From the NCBI RefSeq assembly GCF_000725485.1, contig NZ_JOAG01000013.1, positions 62,001 to 126,000 of the forward strand: DNA of 64,000 nucleotides, read 5' to 3'. This stretch comes from Nonomuraea candida (GTDB lineage: Bacteria; Actinomycetota; Actinomycetes; Streptosporangiales; Streptosporangiaceae). Each line of letters begins with the position of its first letter. Positions within the stretch are counted from its first letter, which is position 1. A program made the position numbers and the translations under genes. Shown here piece after piece: positions 33,712 to 42,116 of the stretch. Under the pieces are notes generated by a model. The model was given only the letters and a program-made list of their open reading frames with translations, was not told where the DNA came from and searched no databases.

Positions 33712-34374
33712 TCACATGAAACTTTCATCGGCGACCGGCAGGCGGGCGCGGCCGAGCAGGTGGGCGAAGGGTGGCATCAGCGGCTGCGGCGAGAAGGCGA
33801 ACCGGTCCGCCTCCTCCACCGCGAACCCCGCCCGCCGGATCTCGGCCAGCGTGTCCCGGTTGGGCCGGCACCCGCCGGCCAGCCGCGTCCACAACGGCGT
33901 GACGGCGTCCTCCAGCAGGCCGATCACGGCGCGCTCCGACCGGACGTGCTCGTAGAAGCGCAGCTCCCCGCCCGGCTTCAGCACCCGCGCCACCTCGGCC
34001 AGCGCCGCCGCCGGTGCGGGCACGCTGCACAACACGAGCGACACCACGGCGGCGTCGAACGTCCCCGCCTCGCCCGGCAGCGCGCCCGCGTGCCCGGCCA
34101 CCACGGAGACCGGCACGGGGGCCGAGCGGGCCGCGGCGACGGCCAGGCCGCGCAGGGTGTGCTCCGGCTCGACGGCGACGACCTCGGTGACGGTCGCGGG
34201 GTAGTGGGGGAAGTTGCGCCCGTTGCCCGCGCCGACCTCGATCACCCGCCCGCGCAATCCGGCCAGGAGCCGTACGCGGTGCTCACGGGCGCCGCGCCGG
34301 TCACCGATGACGGAGAAGTCAGCGTATTTGCGGGCGAAGCCCGGCCGCTGGAAGGCGGAAAGGTCGTCGGACAT
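33712..34374 (-). CDS. Class I SAM-dependent methyltransferase
   Basis: A 220-aa Methyltransf_11-type enzyme. FARKYADFSVIGDRRGAREH leads to VIEVGAGNGRNFPHYPATVT (motif I), VVAVEPEHTLRGLAV (acidic end of strand 2), FDAAVVSLVLCSVPAPAAAL (motif II) and EVARVLKPGGELRFYEHVRS (motif III). The C-terminus resembles ubiE/arsenite-type soluble methyltransferases of unknown substrate. GAGG at 34387-34390 precedes ATG 34374. It is divergent from a TetR gene over 100 bp containing an operator-like repeat, so the TetR probably controls it. Confidence 0.88.
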   Translation of the reverse strand: MSDDLSAFQRPGFARKYADFSVIGDRRGAREHRVRLLAGLRGRVIEVGAGNGRNFPHYPATVTEVVAVEPEHTLRGLAVAAARSAPVPVSVVAGHAGALPGEAGTFDAAVVSLVLCSVPAPAAALAEVARVLKPGGELRFYEHVRSERAVIGLLEDAVTPLWTRLAGGCRPNRDTLAEIRRAGFAVEEADRFAFSPQPLMPPFAHLLGRARLPVADESFM

Positions 34375-34441
34375 GTGGATCACCTCATCTTCAGCATGTC
34401 CGACAGCCCTCCGGATCTTGCGGCCCGCTGATCACCTCTTC

Positions 34442-34462
34442 TAAGTTAGGGGGCGTAACTAA
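34442..34462. promoter_or_regulatory. Operator-like inverted repeat between TetR and methyltransferase
   Basis: TAAGTTA (34442-34448) and TAACTAA (34456-34462) are inverted over a 7-bp GC spacer, with AGTTA/TAACT perfect and one outer mismatch. They lie 12 bp before the TetR start and 67 bp before the divergent methyltransferase start. A plausible binding site of the adjacent TetR regulator. Confidence 0.55.
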
Positions 34463-34474
34463 GGGGGTCAGTCG

Positions 34475-35131
34475 ATGCGGACCGGCGGGCGCACGGCCAC
34501 GTTCACCCTCCGCGACGTGATCGCGGCCGGGGTCAGGATCGGCCTGGCCGAGCTGAGCATGCAGCGCGTCGCCGACGCGCTCGGCGTCACGACCGCGGCG
34601 ATCTACCGGCACGTGCCCAGCCGCTCCGACCTGGAGCGCCTCGTCGGCGAGGCGATCCTGGAGGAGCTGCACCTGGTCGACGACCCCTCCGAGCCGGCCG
34701 TCGCCCACCTGGTCAGCTTCGCCGGGCAACTGCGCCGCTTCACGCTCGAACGCCCGGGAACGGCCGAATACCTGCTGCGGCTCTTCCCCCGCGGGCCGTC
34801 GGGCGTCCGGCTGCTCGAACACCAGGTCATGGCCCTGGGCAGGCGCGGCTACGACCCGGCCGCCGCCACCGCGCTCTCCTCCGCGATCGCCACCCTGGCC
34901 ATCGGGGCGACCGTGGCCGACCAGGCCCGCGCGGCCCTGCACGGCTCGCGCGCCGCCGAGCAGGCCGTCGCGGCGATGGCCGGGTCCGAGCTGCTGCGGC
35001 AGGCCATGGCCGGCATCCCCCCGCACACTCCGGAGGACTTCTTCGTGTTCATGCTCACCGCGGCCGCCGAAGGGCTGGTCGCCCAGCTCCCGCCGGGCAG
35101 GCCGCTCTTCGATCTGAGGACGGCGTCCTGA
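34475..35131 (+). CDS. TetR/AcrR family regulator
   Basis: A 218-aa repressor. The HTH is LSMQRVADALGVTTAAIYRH and PSRSDLERLVGEAILEEL, with a C-terminal ligand domain of the TetR_C type (RPGTAEYLLRLFPRGPSG; LSSAIATLAIGATVADQARA; TPEDFFVFMLTAAAEG). The first residues MRTGGRTATFTLRDVI are atypical but the RBS-like GGGGGTCA sits before ATG 34475. It is divergent from the methyltransferase and 37 bp upstream of the kinase gene, with which it may be cotranscribed. Confidence 0.9.
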   Translation: MRTGGRTATFTLRDVIAAGVRIGLAELSMQRVADALGVTTAAIYRHVPSRSDLERLVGEAILEELHLVDDPSEPAVAHLVSFAGQLRRFTLERPGTAEYLLRLFPRGPSGVRLLEHQVMALGRRGYDPAAATALSSAIATLAIGATVADQARAALHGSRAAEQAVAAMAGSELLRQAMAGIPPHTPEDFFVFMLTAAAEGLVAQLPPGRPLFDLRTAS

Positions 35132-35168
35132 CCGCCCCGCGGCACGGCGACGCTCCCGAGGAGGCCCG

Positions 35169-36896
35169 GTGCCGGAACTGCTGACCCTGCTCCCCGAGGA
35201 CCCGGAGACCGTGGGGCCGTACCGTCTGCAGGGGCGGCTCGGCACGGGCGGACAGGGCACGGTGTACGCGGGCCGCGCCCCCGACGGGGTGCTCGTCGCG
35301 GTCAAGCTGCTGCACCCGCACCTCGTCGCCGACGAGGAGGCGCGGGTGCGCTTCCTGCGCGAGGTCAGGACCGCCAAGCGGGTCGCGCCGTTCTGCACGG
35401 CGCAGATGCTCGACTCGGGTTTCGTCGGCGCGCGGCCGTACATCGTCAGCGAGTACGTGGACGGGCCCTCCCTCCAGCAGTCCGTACGCGAGAGCGGCGC
35501 CCGCGGCCCGGCGGCGCTGCACCGGCTGGCGATCAACACCGCGACGGCGCTGGCGGCGATCCACGCGGCCGGGGTGGTGCACCGGGACTTCAAGCCGGGC
35601 AACGTGCTGCTCGGCCCCGACGGGCCCGTGGTGATCGACTTCGGCATCGCCAAGGCGCTGGACCTGAGCCAGTCGCTGGTCAGCAGCCAGCCGATCGGCA
35701 GCCCCGCGTACATGGCGCCGGAGCAGATCGCGGACGGCGAGGTGGGGCCGCCCGCCGACCTGTTCGCCTGGGCCGCCACCATGTACTACGCGGCCACGGG
35801 GCGGCGGGCCTTCCCCGGCGAGACGATCCCCGCCACGCTGCACGCCGTCTTACGGGGCGAGCCCGACCTGAGCCGGTTCGAGGAGCGGTTCCGCGGGCTG
35901 CTGCGGGAGTGCCTGTCGAAGGACCCGGCCCCGCGCCCCACCGCCGCGCAGGTGGTCGAACGCCTGCGCGCCCTGCCCACCCCGGCCTGGCACGACACCC
36001 CGCCGCTCCCCACCCCGGGCTGGCACGACACCCCGCCGCTCCCCACCCCGGGCTGGCACGACACCCCGCCACTTCCCACCCCGGACGGGCACGGCTACCC
36101 GCCGTGCCCCGTTCCGCCGCTCTCCGTTCCGGGCGGGCAGGACAGCCTGCCGACTCCCGTTTCCGTGCGGCAGGACACCACGGCGGGGCACGATCCCGGC
36201 CGGCGCGAGCGTGGGGGCCGGCGGGCGATCATCGCCGTCTCGTCGGCGGCGGCCCTGGCCGTCACCGCCGGCCTCGTGCTCTACGCCCTGTCGCCCGCCA
36301 CCGCCCAGCGGCAGGCCGCGGCGCCGACACCGGCCGCCTCGGTCCCGCCCCTGGCCTCGCCGCCCGCCGGCACCCCGGAGCCCAGCCCCACCGAGCTGCC
36401 GGCCACGATGACCCCGGGCGAGGCGAACGACCTCGCTCCCCCCACCAGGACCGGGACCGGGACCAGGGCTCCCCGCAGGTCCGCGACCCCGGCCTCAGCC
36501 TCGGCCTCGGCCCCGGCCCGGGACGCGGCCGCGAAAGACTCCACCGCGCCGCACTCACCCCGGTCCACGCCCAAGCCGACCCGGCGCCCGGCCTCGCCGT
36601 CGTCTTCCGCCAGGTCCTCCCCCAGCAGGACCCCGGCCGCCAAGAAGACCTCCAGCAGGCCGGCGCCCGAGCCCTCCACCGGCACGGTCTCCTGGACCGA
36701 CGCCAGCGCGTACTGCAAGGCGCAGGGGGACACCAACTCGTTCGCCGCGGGCTGGGACAACATGCGCTGCCTGGGGAGCGGCACGACGATCACGCCGTCG
36801 ATGCTGTGCCAGTGGAAATATCCGTCCTACAGCCAGGCCGTGGCCGAGCCCCCGGCCCACTCGTGGATGCCCTCGACCAACTGCAACCTGTCCTAA
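35169..36896 (+). CDS. Membrane-anchored Ser/Thr protein kinase
   Basis: A 575-aa Hanks-type kinase from GTG 35169. The cytoplasmic kinase domain (residues 16-280) has LGTGGQGTVYAG, the ATP-Lys in VAVKLLHPHL, catalytic VVHRDFKPGNVLL, DFG in VIDFGIAKAL and APE in YMAPEQIADG; all key residues are present. Then follows a low-complexity segment with three copies of an 11-residue Pro/Trp repeat (LPTPGWHDTPP), a transmembrane helix (IIAVSSAAALAVTAGLVLYA), a Ser/Thr/Pro-rich stalk and a C-terminal ectodomain of about 60 residues with four Cys (AYCKAQ, MRCLGS, MLCQWK, NCNLS). The ectodomain is not a PASTA domain; its ligand is unknown. Confidence 0.93.
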   Translation: MPELLTLLPEDPETVGPYRLQGRLGTGGQGTVYAGRAPDGVLVAVKLLHPHLVADEEARVRFLREVRTAKRVAPFCTAQMLDSGFVGARPYIVSEYVDGPSLQQSVRESGARGPAALHRLAINTATALAAIHAAGVVHRDFKPGNVLLGPDGPVVIDFGIAKALDLSQSLVSSQPIGSPAYMAPEQIADGEVGPPADLFAWAATMYYAATGRRAFPGETIPATLHAVLRGEPDLSRFEERFRGLLRECLSKDPAPRPTAAQVVERLRALPTPAWHDTPPLPTPGWHDTPPLPTPGWHDTPPLPTPDGHGYPPCPVPPLSVPGGQDSLPTPVSVRQDTTAGHDPGRRERGGRRAIIAVSSAAALAVTAGLVLYALSPATAQRQAAAPTPAASVPPLASPPAGTPEPSPTELPATMTPGEANDLAPPTRTGTGTRAPRRSATPASASASAPARDAAAKDSTAPHSPRSTPKPTRRPASPSSSARSSPSRTPAAKKTSSRPAPEPSTGTVSWTDASAYCKAQGDTNSFAAGWDNMRCLGSGTTITPSMLCQWKYPSYSQAVAEPPAHSWMPSTNCNLS

Positions 36897-36971
36897 CCGA
36901 GCCCAGCCCGTCCTGGCGAGACTCGTTGCTCCGGTCGGCGGGCTCTGGAGGCGCGCCGACCGGAACGATCG

Positions 36972-37004
36972 GGCGGCCTTCGCGATCGCTGCGCGAAGGC
37001 CGCC
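36972..37004. terminator. Bidirectional hairpin terminator
   Basis: GGCGGCCTTCGCG (36972-36984) pairs perfectly with its inverse (36992-37004) over a 7-nt loop, 75 bp after the kinase stop and 18 bp after the end of the convergent 52-aa gene. It lacks a U tract but would serve both genes. Confidence 0.8.
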
Positions 37005-37021
37005 GTCACCTTCCCGCGCGG

Positions 37022-37180
37022 TCAGATCGACAGCGCGGAACCGCCGGCCTGCGACAGGCCGGACCTGAGCTGGTTGGCCCGGTCGCGGACGTCCTGCGGC
37101 ACGTCCTGGCGCTCGGCGGTCTGCTGAAGGAAGTCCGTGATCGAGCGGACCACGTTCTGGACATTGTCGTTCTGAGCCAT
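37022..37180 (-). CDS. Small hypothetical protein
   Basis: A 52-aa soluble, helical protein (MAQNDNVQNVVRSITDFLQQ and TAERQDVPQDVRDRANQLRS, then GLSQAGGSALSI). GTGGGGGGTC before ATG 37180 supports the start; an upstream frame extension is not protein-like. I do not recognise a family. It shares a divergent intergenic region with the Rrf2 regulator, and a perfect Rrf2-like operator lies 23 bp upstream of its start. It is therefore the likely regulated target, perhaps under redox or Fe-S control. Confidence 0.7.
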   Translation of the reverse strand: MAQNDNVQNVVRSITDFLQQTAERQDVPQDVRDRANQLRSGLSQAGGSALSI

Positions 37181-37203
37181 GTTTGACCCCCCACTTCGAC
37201 TAC

Positions 37204-37222
37204 TTACAGTTATGTACTGTAA
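37204..37222. promoter_or_regulatory. Perfect inverted repeat, probable Rrf2 operator
   Basis: TTACAGT and ACTGTAA, exact inverse arms of 7 bp, flank TATGT. The site sits between the divergent starts at 37180 and 37292 in an AT-rich patch that may also hold both -10 elements. Confidence 0.8.
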
Positions 37223-37291
37223 CCCGAGGGTTGCCACAGATCCGGCAGGGCACACCGGCATACTCAAACAGGGACGTGTAACATCCCGATT

Positions 37292-37762
37292 GTGCAGATG
37301 GGTGAAGGAGTCGAGTGGGGGTTGCACTGCTGTGTGACCCTGGGCTGGCTGAAGGACGAGGGACCGGTGTCGATCCGCAAGCTGGCGGCCTGGTTCGACC
37401 TGCCGCAGGAATATCTCAAGAAGCGGCTCCAGGCGCTGACCAGGGCCGGCGTCCTCAGCTCCGTCCCCGGCGTCAAGGGCGGCTTCTCGCTGGCCAGGCC
37501 GCCCGAGCAGATCACGATCATGGACGTGGTGACCGCGCTGGAGGGGCCGGCGGAGGCGTTCCGCTGCGAGGAGATCCGGCAGCGCGGCGTGGGGGCCGAG
37601 GGCGGGCGGTTCCGCCGCCCCTGCGGGATCTCCATCGCGATGCGACGTGCGGAGCTGGCCTGGCGGCGCGAGCTGGCCGGGCAGACGATCGCCGACCTCA
37701 TGGCCGGCGCGCCCGAGTCCGCCGCACGCACCCGCCGCAACTACGCCCGCATGCCCGGCTGA
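37292..37762 (+). CDS. Rrf2 family transcriptional regulator
   Basis: A 156-aa winged-helix regulator. GVEWGLHCCVTLGWLKDEGP, SIRKLAAWFDLPQEYLKKRL and TRAGVLSSVPGVKGGFSLAR are the typical Rrf2 HTH and wing, with QITIMDVVTALEGP after them. Cys residues at FRCEEI and RRPCGIS, plus the CC pair near the N-terminus, could bind an Fe-S cluster or sense thiols. GTG 37292 or ATG 37298 may be used; neither has a strong RBS. The perfect palindrome upstream is the probable autoregulatory site. Confidence 0.9.
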   Translation: MQMGEGVEWGLHCCVTLGWLKDEGPVSIRKLAAWFDLPQEYLKKRLQALTRAGVLSSVPGVKGGFSLARPPEQITIMDVVTALEGPAEAFRCEEIRQRGVGAEGGRFRRPCGISIAMRRAELAWRRELAGQTIADLMAGAPESAARTRRNYARMPG

Positions 37763-37934
37763 CCCCTCGCACCGGCACTCGCCCGCACGGGAACCGGCCG
37801 GGGCAGCGCGAACCCGCCACGCCGCTCGCGCGGGCTGCGGCCGGGCACCGCCCGCGCACCCTTCACGCCGCCCCGCGCGGGCCGCGGCCGAGTGCCGCGA
37901 ACCCCCTTACGGCACGATCAGGACAGGAACAAGG

Positions 37935-39137
37935 ATGTCTCGTATCCCGGTTAGGACGCTGGTCCTGGGGCTCGGCACGTTCGCCGTCGGCACCGACGCG
38001 TACGTGGTGGCCGGGTTCCTGCCGGCGATGGCCCGGTCGCTGGAGGTCTCCGAGAGCACCGCCGGGCAGTCGGCCACGGTGTTCGCCGTGGCCTACGCGC
38101 TGCTGTCGCCCGTGCTGGCCACGGTCGCCGCGCGGGTGCCGCGCCGTACCCTGCTGACCGTCGCACTCGTCGTGCTCGCGCTGGCCAACCTGGGCTCGGC
38201 GCTCGCGCCCGGCTACGGGGTGCTGATGGTCACCCGGGTGGTGGCCGCCGCCGGGGCCGCCGCCTTCACCCCGAACGCCGGCGCCGTGGCCGCGTCGCTG
38301 GCCGCGCCCGAGCAGCGGGCCCGCGCGCTGGCCGTCGTGGTCGGCGGGCTCACGGTGGCGACCGCGCTGGGCGTGCCGCTGGGCAACCTGGCCGATCGGC
38401 TGCTCGACTGGCGTACGGCGCTCGGGCTGGTCGCCGCGCTCTGCGCGCTCTGCGCCGCCGGCGTGTGGGCCGTCATGCCCCCGCTGCCGGGCGGCCCCAG
38501 CGTCCCCTTGCGGGCGCGGCTCGCCGCCCTGCGCCATCCCGGCGTCCTGGCCGTGCTCCCGCTGACCCTGGGCGGCATGATGGCCGGCTACGGCCTGTAC
38601 GCCTACGCCGTCCCGCTCCTGCACGCCCTCGGCGCCGCGCCGGAGTCGGAGATGTGGCTGCTGTTCCTGTACGGCGTCGGCGCCGTCGCCGGCAACGTCG
38701 TGGCGGGCGGCGCCGCCGACCGGTACGGCCCGGTCCGGGTGCTGGCCGTGGGATTCACGGCGCTCTCCTTCACGATGGCCGCCTTCACCGTGGCCACCGG
38801 CGCCGGGCTGCGCTGGTTGCCGCTGACGGCGCTGCTCATGGTGGCCTGGGGGGCGAGCACCTGGTTCCAGACCCCGGCCCAGCAACTGCGGCTGATCTCC
38901 GCCGCGCCGCAGGAGACCGCCGTGGTGGTGGGGCTGAACGGCTCGGTGCTCTACCTCGGCATCGCCCTGGGCACGGCGCTCGGCGGGCTGCTCCTGCCCG
39001 TGGGCCCGCCGGTCGCGCTCGGCGTGAGCGCGGCGCTGGCCGCCGGCTGCCTGCTCTACCTGACCGCCACGCGCAAGGCTGGCGAACGGCCCCGGACGAC
39101 GGCCGGCCACCCGCTCGACGCCCCGCCCCATGACTGA
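37935..39137 (+). CDS. MFS transporter (arabinose/drug efflux type)
   Basis: A 400-aa, 12-helix MFS exporter. The N-terminus RTLVLGLGTFAVGTDAYVVA and PAMARSLEVSESTAGQSATV, with VTRVVAAAGAAAFTPNAGAV, matches the Cmx/AraJ-like drug-efflux group. The loop 2-3 region reads VAARVPRRTLLT, and the central loop is short. ATG 37935 has AGGAACAAGG upstream. The gene is 173 bp after rrf2 on the same strand, possibly cotranscribed. It converges with an MBL gene across a 17-bp-unit tandem repeat array. Confidence 0.9.
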   Translation: MSRIPVRTLVLGLGTFAVGTDAYVVAGFLPAMARSLEVSESTAGQSATVFAVAYALLSPVLATVAARVPRRTLLTVALVVLALANLGSALAPGYGVLMVTRVVAAAGAAAFTPNAGAVAASLAAPEQRARALAVVVGGLTVATALGVPLGNLADRLLDWRTALGLVAALCALCAAGVWAVMPPLPGGPSVPLRARLAALRHPGVLAVLPLTLGGMMAGYGLYAYAVPLLHALGAAPESEMWLLFLYGVGAVAGNVVAGGAADRYGPVRVLAVGFTALSFTMAAFTVATGAGLRWLPLTALLMVAWGASTWFQTPAQQLRLISAAPQETAVVVGLNGSVLYLGIALGTALGGLLLPVGPPVALGVSAALAAGCLLYLTATRKAGERPRTTAGHPLDAPPHD

Positions 39138-39160
39138 CGCCCCGGGCCGGACCTCACGGC

Positions 39161-39260
39161 CGGAACAGCGTGAGGGTCGGAGCAGCGTCGGGGCCGGAGC
39201 AGCGTCGGGGCCGGAGCAGCGTCGGGGTCAGAGCAGCGTCGGGGTCAGAGCAGCGTCGGG
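39161..39260. repeat. 17-bp tandem repeat array at convergent gene ends
   Basis: About six copies of CGGAGCAGCGTCGGGGC-like units (39161, 39178, 39195, 39212, 39229, 39246). The last two overlap the end of the minus-strand MBL gene (PTLL, stop), so each intergenic unit is a copy of the gene's final codons and stop. Confidence 0.85.
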
Positions 39261-40153
39261 AGCGGGCCGCCGTTCCAGGTCATCGCGTCACCGAAGGCGG
39301 CGATCAGGTTCACCTCGCCCCCGGACGCGTCGGCGTACGCCCGGTGCAGGTTGAGCACCAGCCGCTCGGCGTCCGCCCACCCCGCGAACTCCCCCAGGTC
39401 GGCCTCCCGCGCGGCCTCCAGCGGCCCGAGCCCCTTCTCGCGCCCCATGCGCGCGGTGTCGAGCACGAACCGGTAGTACCGCTCGTGGACGGCCAGCACC
39501 GCCGGCAGGCCGGCCGCCGAGGCGAGCGGCCCGTGCCCCGGCACGACGTGCTCGGGCGCGAAGCCCGCCAGCCAGTCCAGCGAGCGCAGCGCCCCTTCGA
39601 CCGACCCCATCAGCAACATCGGCGTGAGCCCGTTGAACAGCAGGTCGCCGGTGAACAGCACCCGCTCCTCCGGCAGCCACGCCACCACGTCGCCGCGGGT
39701 GTGCGCGGCGTGCCCCGGGTGCCGCAGCTCGATCCGCCGCCCGCCGAGGTGCACGGTCAGCTCCGCCGTGAACACCGCCGACGGCGGCCTGCGCGTCACG
39801 TTCCCCCAGTCGGGCACCGGCGTCCACACCGGCGGGCAGGCGTCGATGTACGGGTCGGCCAGCAGCGCTTCCCGCATCGCCGCGTGCCCGAAGATCACCG
39901 TCTCCGCCGGGAGCAGGCTGTTGCCGTAAGCGTGGTCCCCGTGCTGGTGGGTGTTGACCGCCATCCGCACCGGCGCGCCGCCCGTCGCCCCGGCCACCGC
40001 GTCCAGGAAACGGCGCGTGCGCCCCTCGGTGGCGCACGTGTCGACGACGAACACGCCGTCGTCGCCCGCCACGGCCCCGGAGTTGTTCAGCCACCAGGTG
40101 CCGTCCGGCTGCAGCCAGGCGTAGATCCCCGTGACGATCTCACGCAGTTCCAT
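39245..40153 (-). CDS. MBL fold metallo-hydrolase
   Basis: A 302-aa metallo-beta-lactamase-fold enzyme. Ligands are VNTHQHGDHAYGN (HxHxDH), HPGHAAHTRGDVV and LFTGDLLFNG (bridging Asp), plus VVPGHGPLAS. The N-terminal YAWLQPDGTWWLNNSGAVAG with VDTCATEGR is typical of the RNase-Z/CPSF-like small hydrolase branch often labelled lactamase or SoxH-related. The substrate is unknown. ATG 40153 has GGAGGGGAT upstream. The C-terminus lies in a repeat array. Confidence 0.9.
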   Translation of the reverse strand: MELREIVTGIYAWLQPDGTWWLNNSGAVAGDDGVFVVDTCATEGRTRRFLDAVAGATGGAPVRMAVNTHQHGDHAYGNSLLPAETVIFGHAAMREALLADPYIDACPPVWTPVPDWGNVTRRPPSAVFTAELTVHLGGRRIELRHPGHAAHTRGDVVAWLPEERVLFTGDLLFNGLTPMLLMGSVEGALRSLDWLAGFAPEHVVPGHGPLASAAGLPAVLAVHERYYRFVLDTARMGREKGLGPLEAAREADLGEFAGWADAERLVLNLHRAYADASGGEVNLIAAFGDAMTWNGGPLPTLL

Positions 40154-40256
40154 CGATCCCCTCCATCCTCCGCGCTTGGCGACATCGTCTCCCCGCCCAC
40201 CGCCGCTCCCGCAACCGGACCGGCGGCAGCCCGTGCCGGGCCTCGCGCGGGCGGGA

Positions 40257-41921
40257 TCACCGCGCCGCGAGCACGGGCACGTCCTTCACCTTCGCGTACT
40301 CCTGCGTCTGGTCCCTGACCTCGAGCGTCACCGTCTTCACGGCGTCGGCGGGCGCCGGGTAGTAGACGAACACCCGCTGCGTGCCGCCGGCGTTGATCCC
40401 CGTGATCGCGTTCTCGGCGAAGAACGACTCGTTGCCGCGCACCGGGTAGTACCGCGCCTTGCGCTCCTCGTCCACCACCGTGAACAGCCCGTACGCCGAG
40501 TGGGTCACCCATTCGTGCTTGAGCGCCCCGCTGAACGGCTGCGGCGCGGGCACCACGAACGTGTCCTCGTTCAGGTTGTGCACCTCGAAGCTGCCCACCA
40601 GGTAGGCGCCGTCCCGGTAGAACGGGTGCACGTCCACCTTCAGCTCGCCCCGCGTGAACGACCCGGCCACCGGCCCCAGGTCGTCGCGGAACCCCGCGGG
40701 CGGGCCCACGCCGCCGCGCACGTCATCGGCCGGCGCGGCGACCTCGGCGCCGCCGGGCTTGGACTCCTTGACCTTGTACGAGATCTCCACCCGGCGGTTG
40801 CGCGCCCGTCCCTCCGGGTTGTCGCCGCCCTCCGGGCGCTCGTTCCTGGCGATGGGCTCGCTCTCGCCCTTGCCGGCGACCTGGTAGGCGTACTCGGTGC
40901 CGAGCTCCCCCGCCAGATGCTCGCGCACGGCCCGCGCCCGCTTCTCCGACAGCGTCAGGTTGTAGGAGTCCGAGCCCTTGCTGTCGGTGTGTCCCTCGAT
41001 GGTGATCGGCGGCTTGGCCGGGTCGGCGCGCCGCCTGGTCTCCCGCGCCACCTCGTCGAGCACGCCGGCCGCCCTGGCGGACAACGTGGCCTTGTCGAAG
41101 GCGAACAGCACGTCCGTGCGCAGCGCCACCGTCTCGTCCTCGCCGTCCCGGGTGGTCGAGCGCCGCTCGGTCTCGACGAACTCCTCCAGGTCCTCGACCT
41201 GGGACCAGATCTTCCCCGCGGGCGGGACGACCGGCCACTGGAACTCCTGTCCCGGCGCCGCCTCGCCGTCGGCCCTCGGCTTCGCGACCGGCTCGGCGCC
41301 GCCGTCGGTGACGGGGATGCCGGTCATCTCGGCCAGCCCGTCGGTGCCGATCACCGTCACCTTCTCCACCTCGGGCGGCAGGGGCGGGAAGTACACCTCG
41401 ACCGGATAGCGCGTGCCCTTGCGCCAGGTCTCGGAGTCTCCCGCGGAGGTGACGCTCCGCGTGCCGAACGCCTTGCCGTTCCCGTCGTTCTCCCGCAGGG
41501 TCGAGTAGAGCTTCTTGCCGACCGGGTCGAGCAGCCAGAACTCGGCGAAGTGGTCGGGCAGCAGGCCATGACCGAAGTGCGGGCCCTGGAAGGCGCCGAA
41601 GTCGTTGCTCATCTCCATCCTGAGCGTGGTCAGCGCGGGATGCCGTTCGACGGCCTGGACCGTCACGTCCATCACGGTCCCGGGATAGACGACGCCCCTC
41701 CTGGAGAAGCCCCCGGCCTGGACCTCCGCCGACGCCGCACTGCTCGGAGCCGTGCTGCTCGGGGCCGGGCCGCTCGGGGCCGTGCTGCTCGGGGCCGTGC
41801 TGCTCGGGGCCGGGTCGGCGGTGCCGGGCCGGTCCTGCGCCGGCGGCTCGGGGGGATCGCCCGAGCAGGCCGTGAGCACCACGACGGAGACGAGTAAGCA
41901 GGCGGGTCTTATCGGCCTCAT
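40257..41921 (-). CDS. OmpA-domain lipoprotein
   Basis: A 554-aa exported lipoprotein. The signal MRPIRPACLLVSVVVLTACS has the lipobox LTAC (lipidated Cys at residue 19). A Ser/Thr/Pro-Ala linker follows (SSTAPSSTAPSG), then a conserved beta domain of about 180 residues. The OmpA domain lies around residues 290-405 (ITIEGHTDSKGSDSYNLTLS; EKRARAVREHL; PEGRARNRRVEISYK), which binds peptidoglycan through Asp and Arg. A C-terminal beta domain follows (VHNLNEDTFVVPAPQPFSG; GGTQRVFVYYPAP). GGGAGG supports ATG 41921. It is likely an envelope anchor in a Gram-positive cell wall. Confidence 0.9.
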   Translation of the reverse strand: MRPIRPACLLVSVVVLTACSGDPPEPPAQDRPGTADPAPSSTAPSSTAPSGPAPSSTAPSSAASAEVQAGGFSRRGVVYPGTVMDVTVQAVERHPALTTLRMEMSNDFGAFQGPHFGHGLLPDHFAEFWLLDPVGKKLYSTLRENDGNGKAFGTRSVTSAGDSETWRKGTRYPVEVYFPPLPPEVEKVTVIGTDGLAEMTGIPVTDGGAEPVAKPRADGEAAPGQEFQWPVVPPAGKIWSQVEDLEEFVETERRSTTRDGEDETVALRTDVLFAFDKATLSARAAGVLDEVARETRRRADPAKPPITIEGHTDSKGSDSYNLTLSEKRARAVREHLAGELGTEYAYQVAGKGESEPIARNERPEGGDNPEGRARNRRVEISYKVKESKPGGAEVAAPADDVRGGVGPPAGFRDDLGPVAGSFTRGELKVDVHPFYRDGAYLVGSFEVHNLNEDTFVVPAPQPFSGALKHEWVTHSAYGLFTVVDEERKARYYPVRGNESFFAENAITGINAGGTQRVFVYYPAPADAVKTVTLEVRDQTQEYAKVKDVPVLAAR

Positions 41922-42116
41922 GCCGGAAACCTCCCGAGTCGCTCTGGCGGCTCCGGTCATGCTAATGAGCCACCCCCTGGCTGATCAGCCGAACGGCCTC
42001 ATCCGCCGGTGCCGTCACCAGCCCCGAGTTTGGTGATCTCGTATCCCGGGCATCCCCGATGCCGCCGAGACCTGGCATTGTGCCGCGCTCGAATCTCGCC
42101 TCGGGAGCTGATCAGC

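Noticed and set aside
39161..39260. Possible CRISPR or iteron array
   Set aside because: Copies of 17 bp are contiguous, unspaced and derive from the MBL gene's last codons; no replication or cas gene is nearby.
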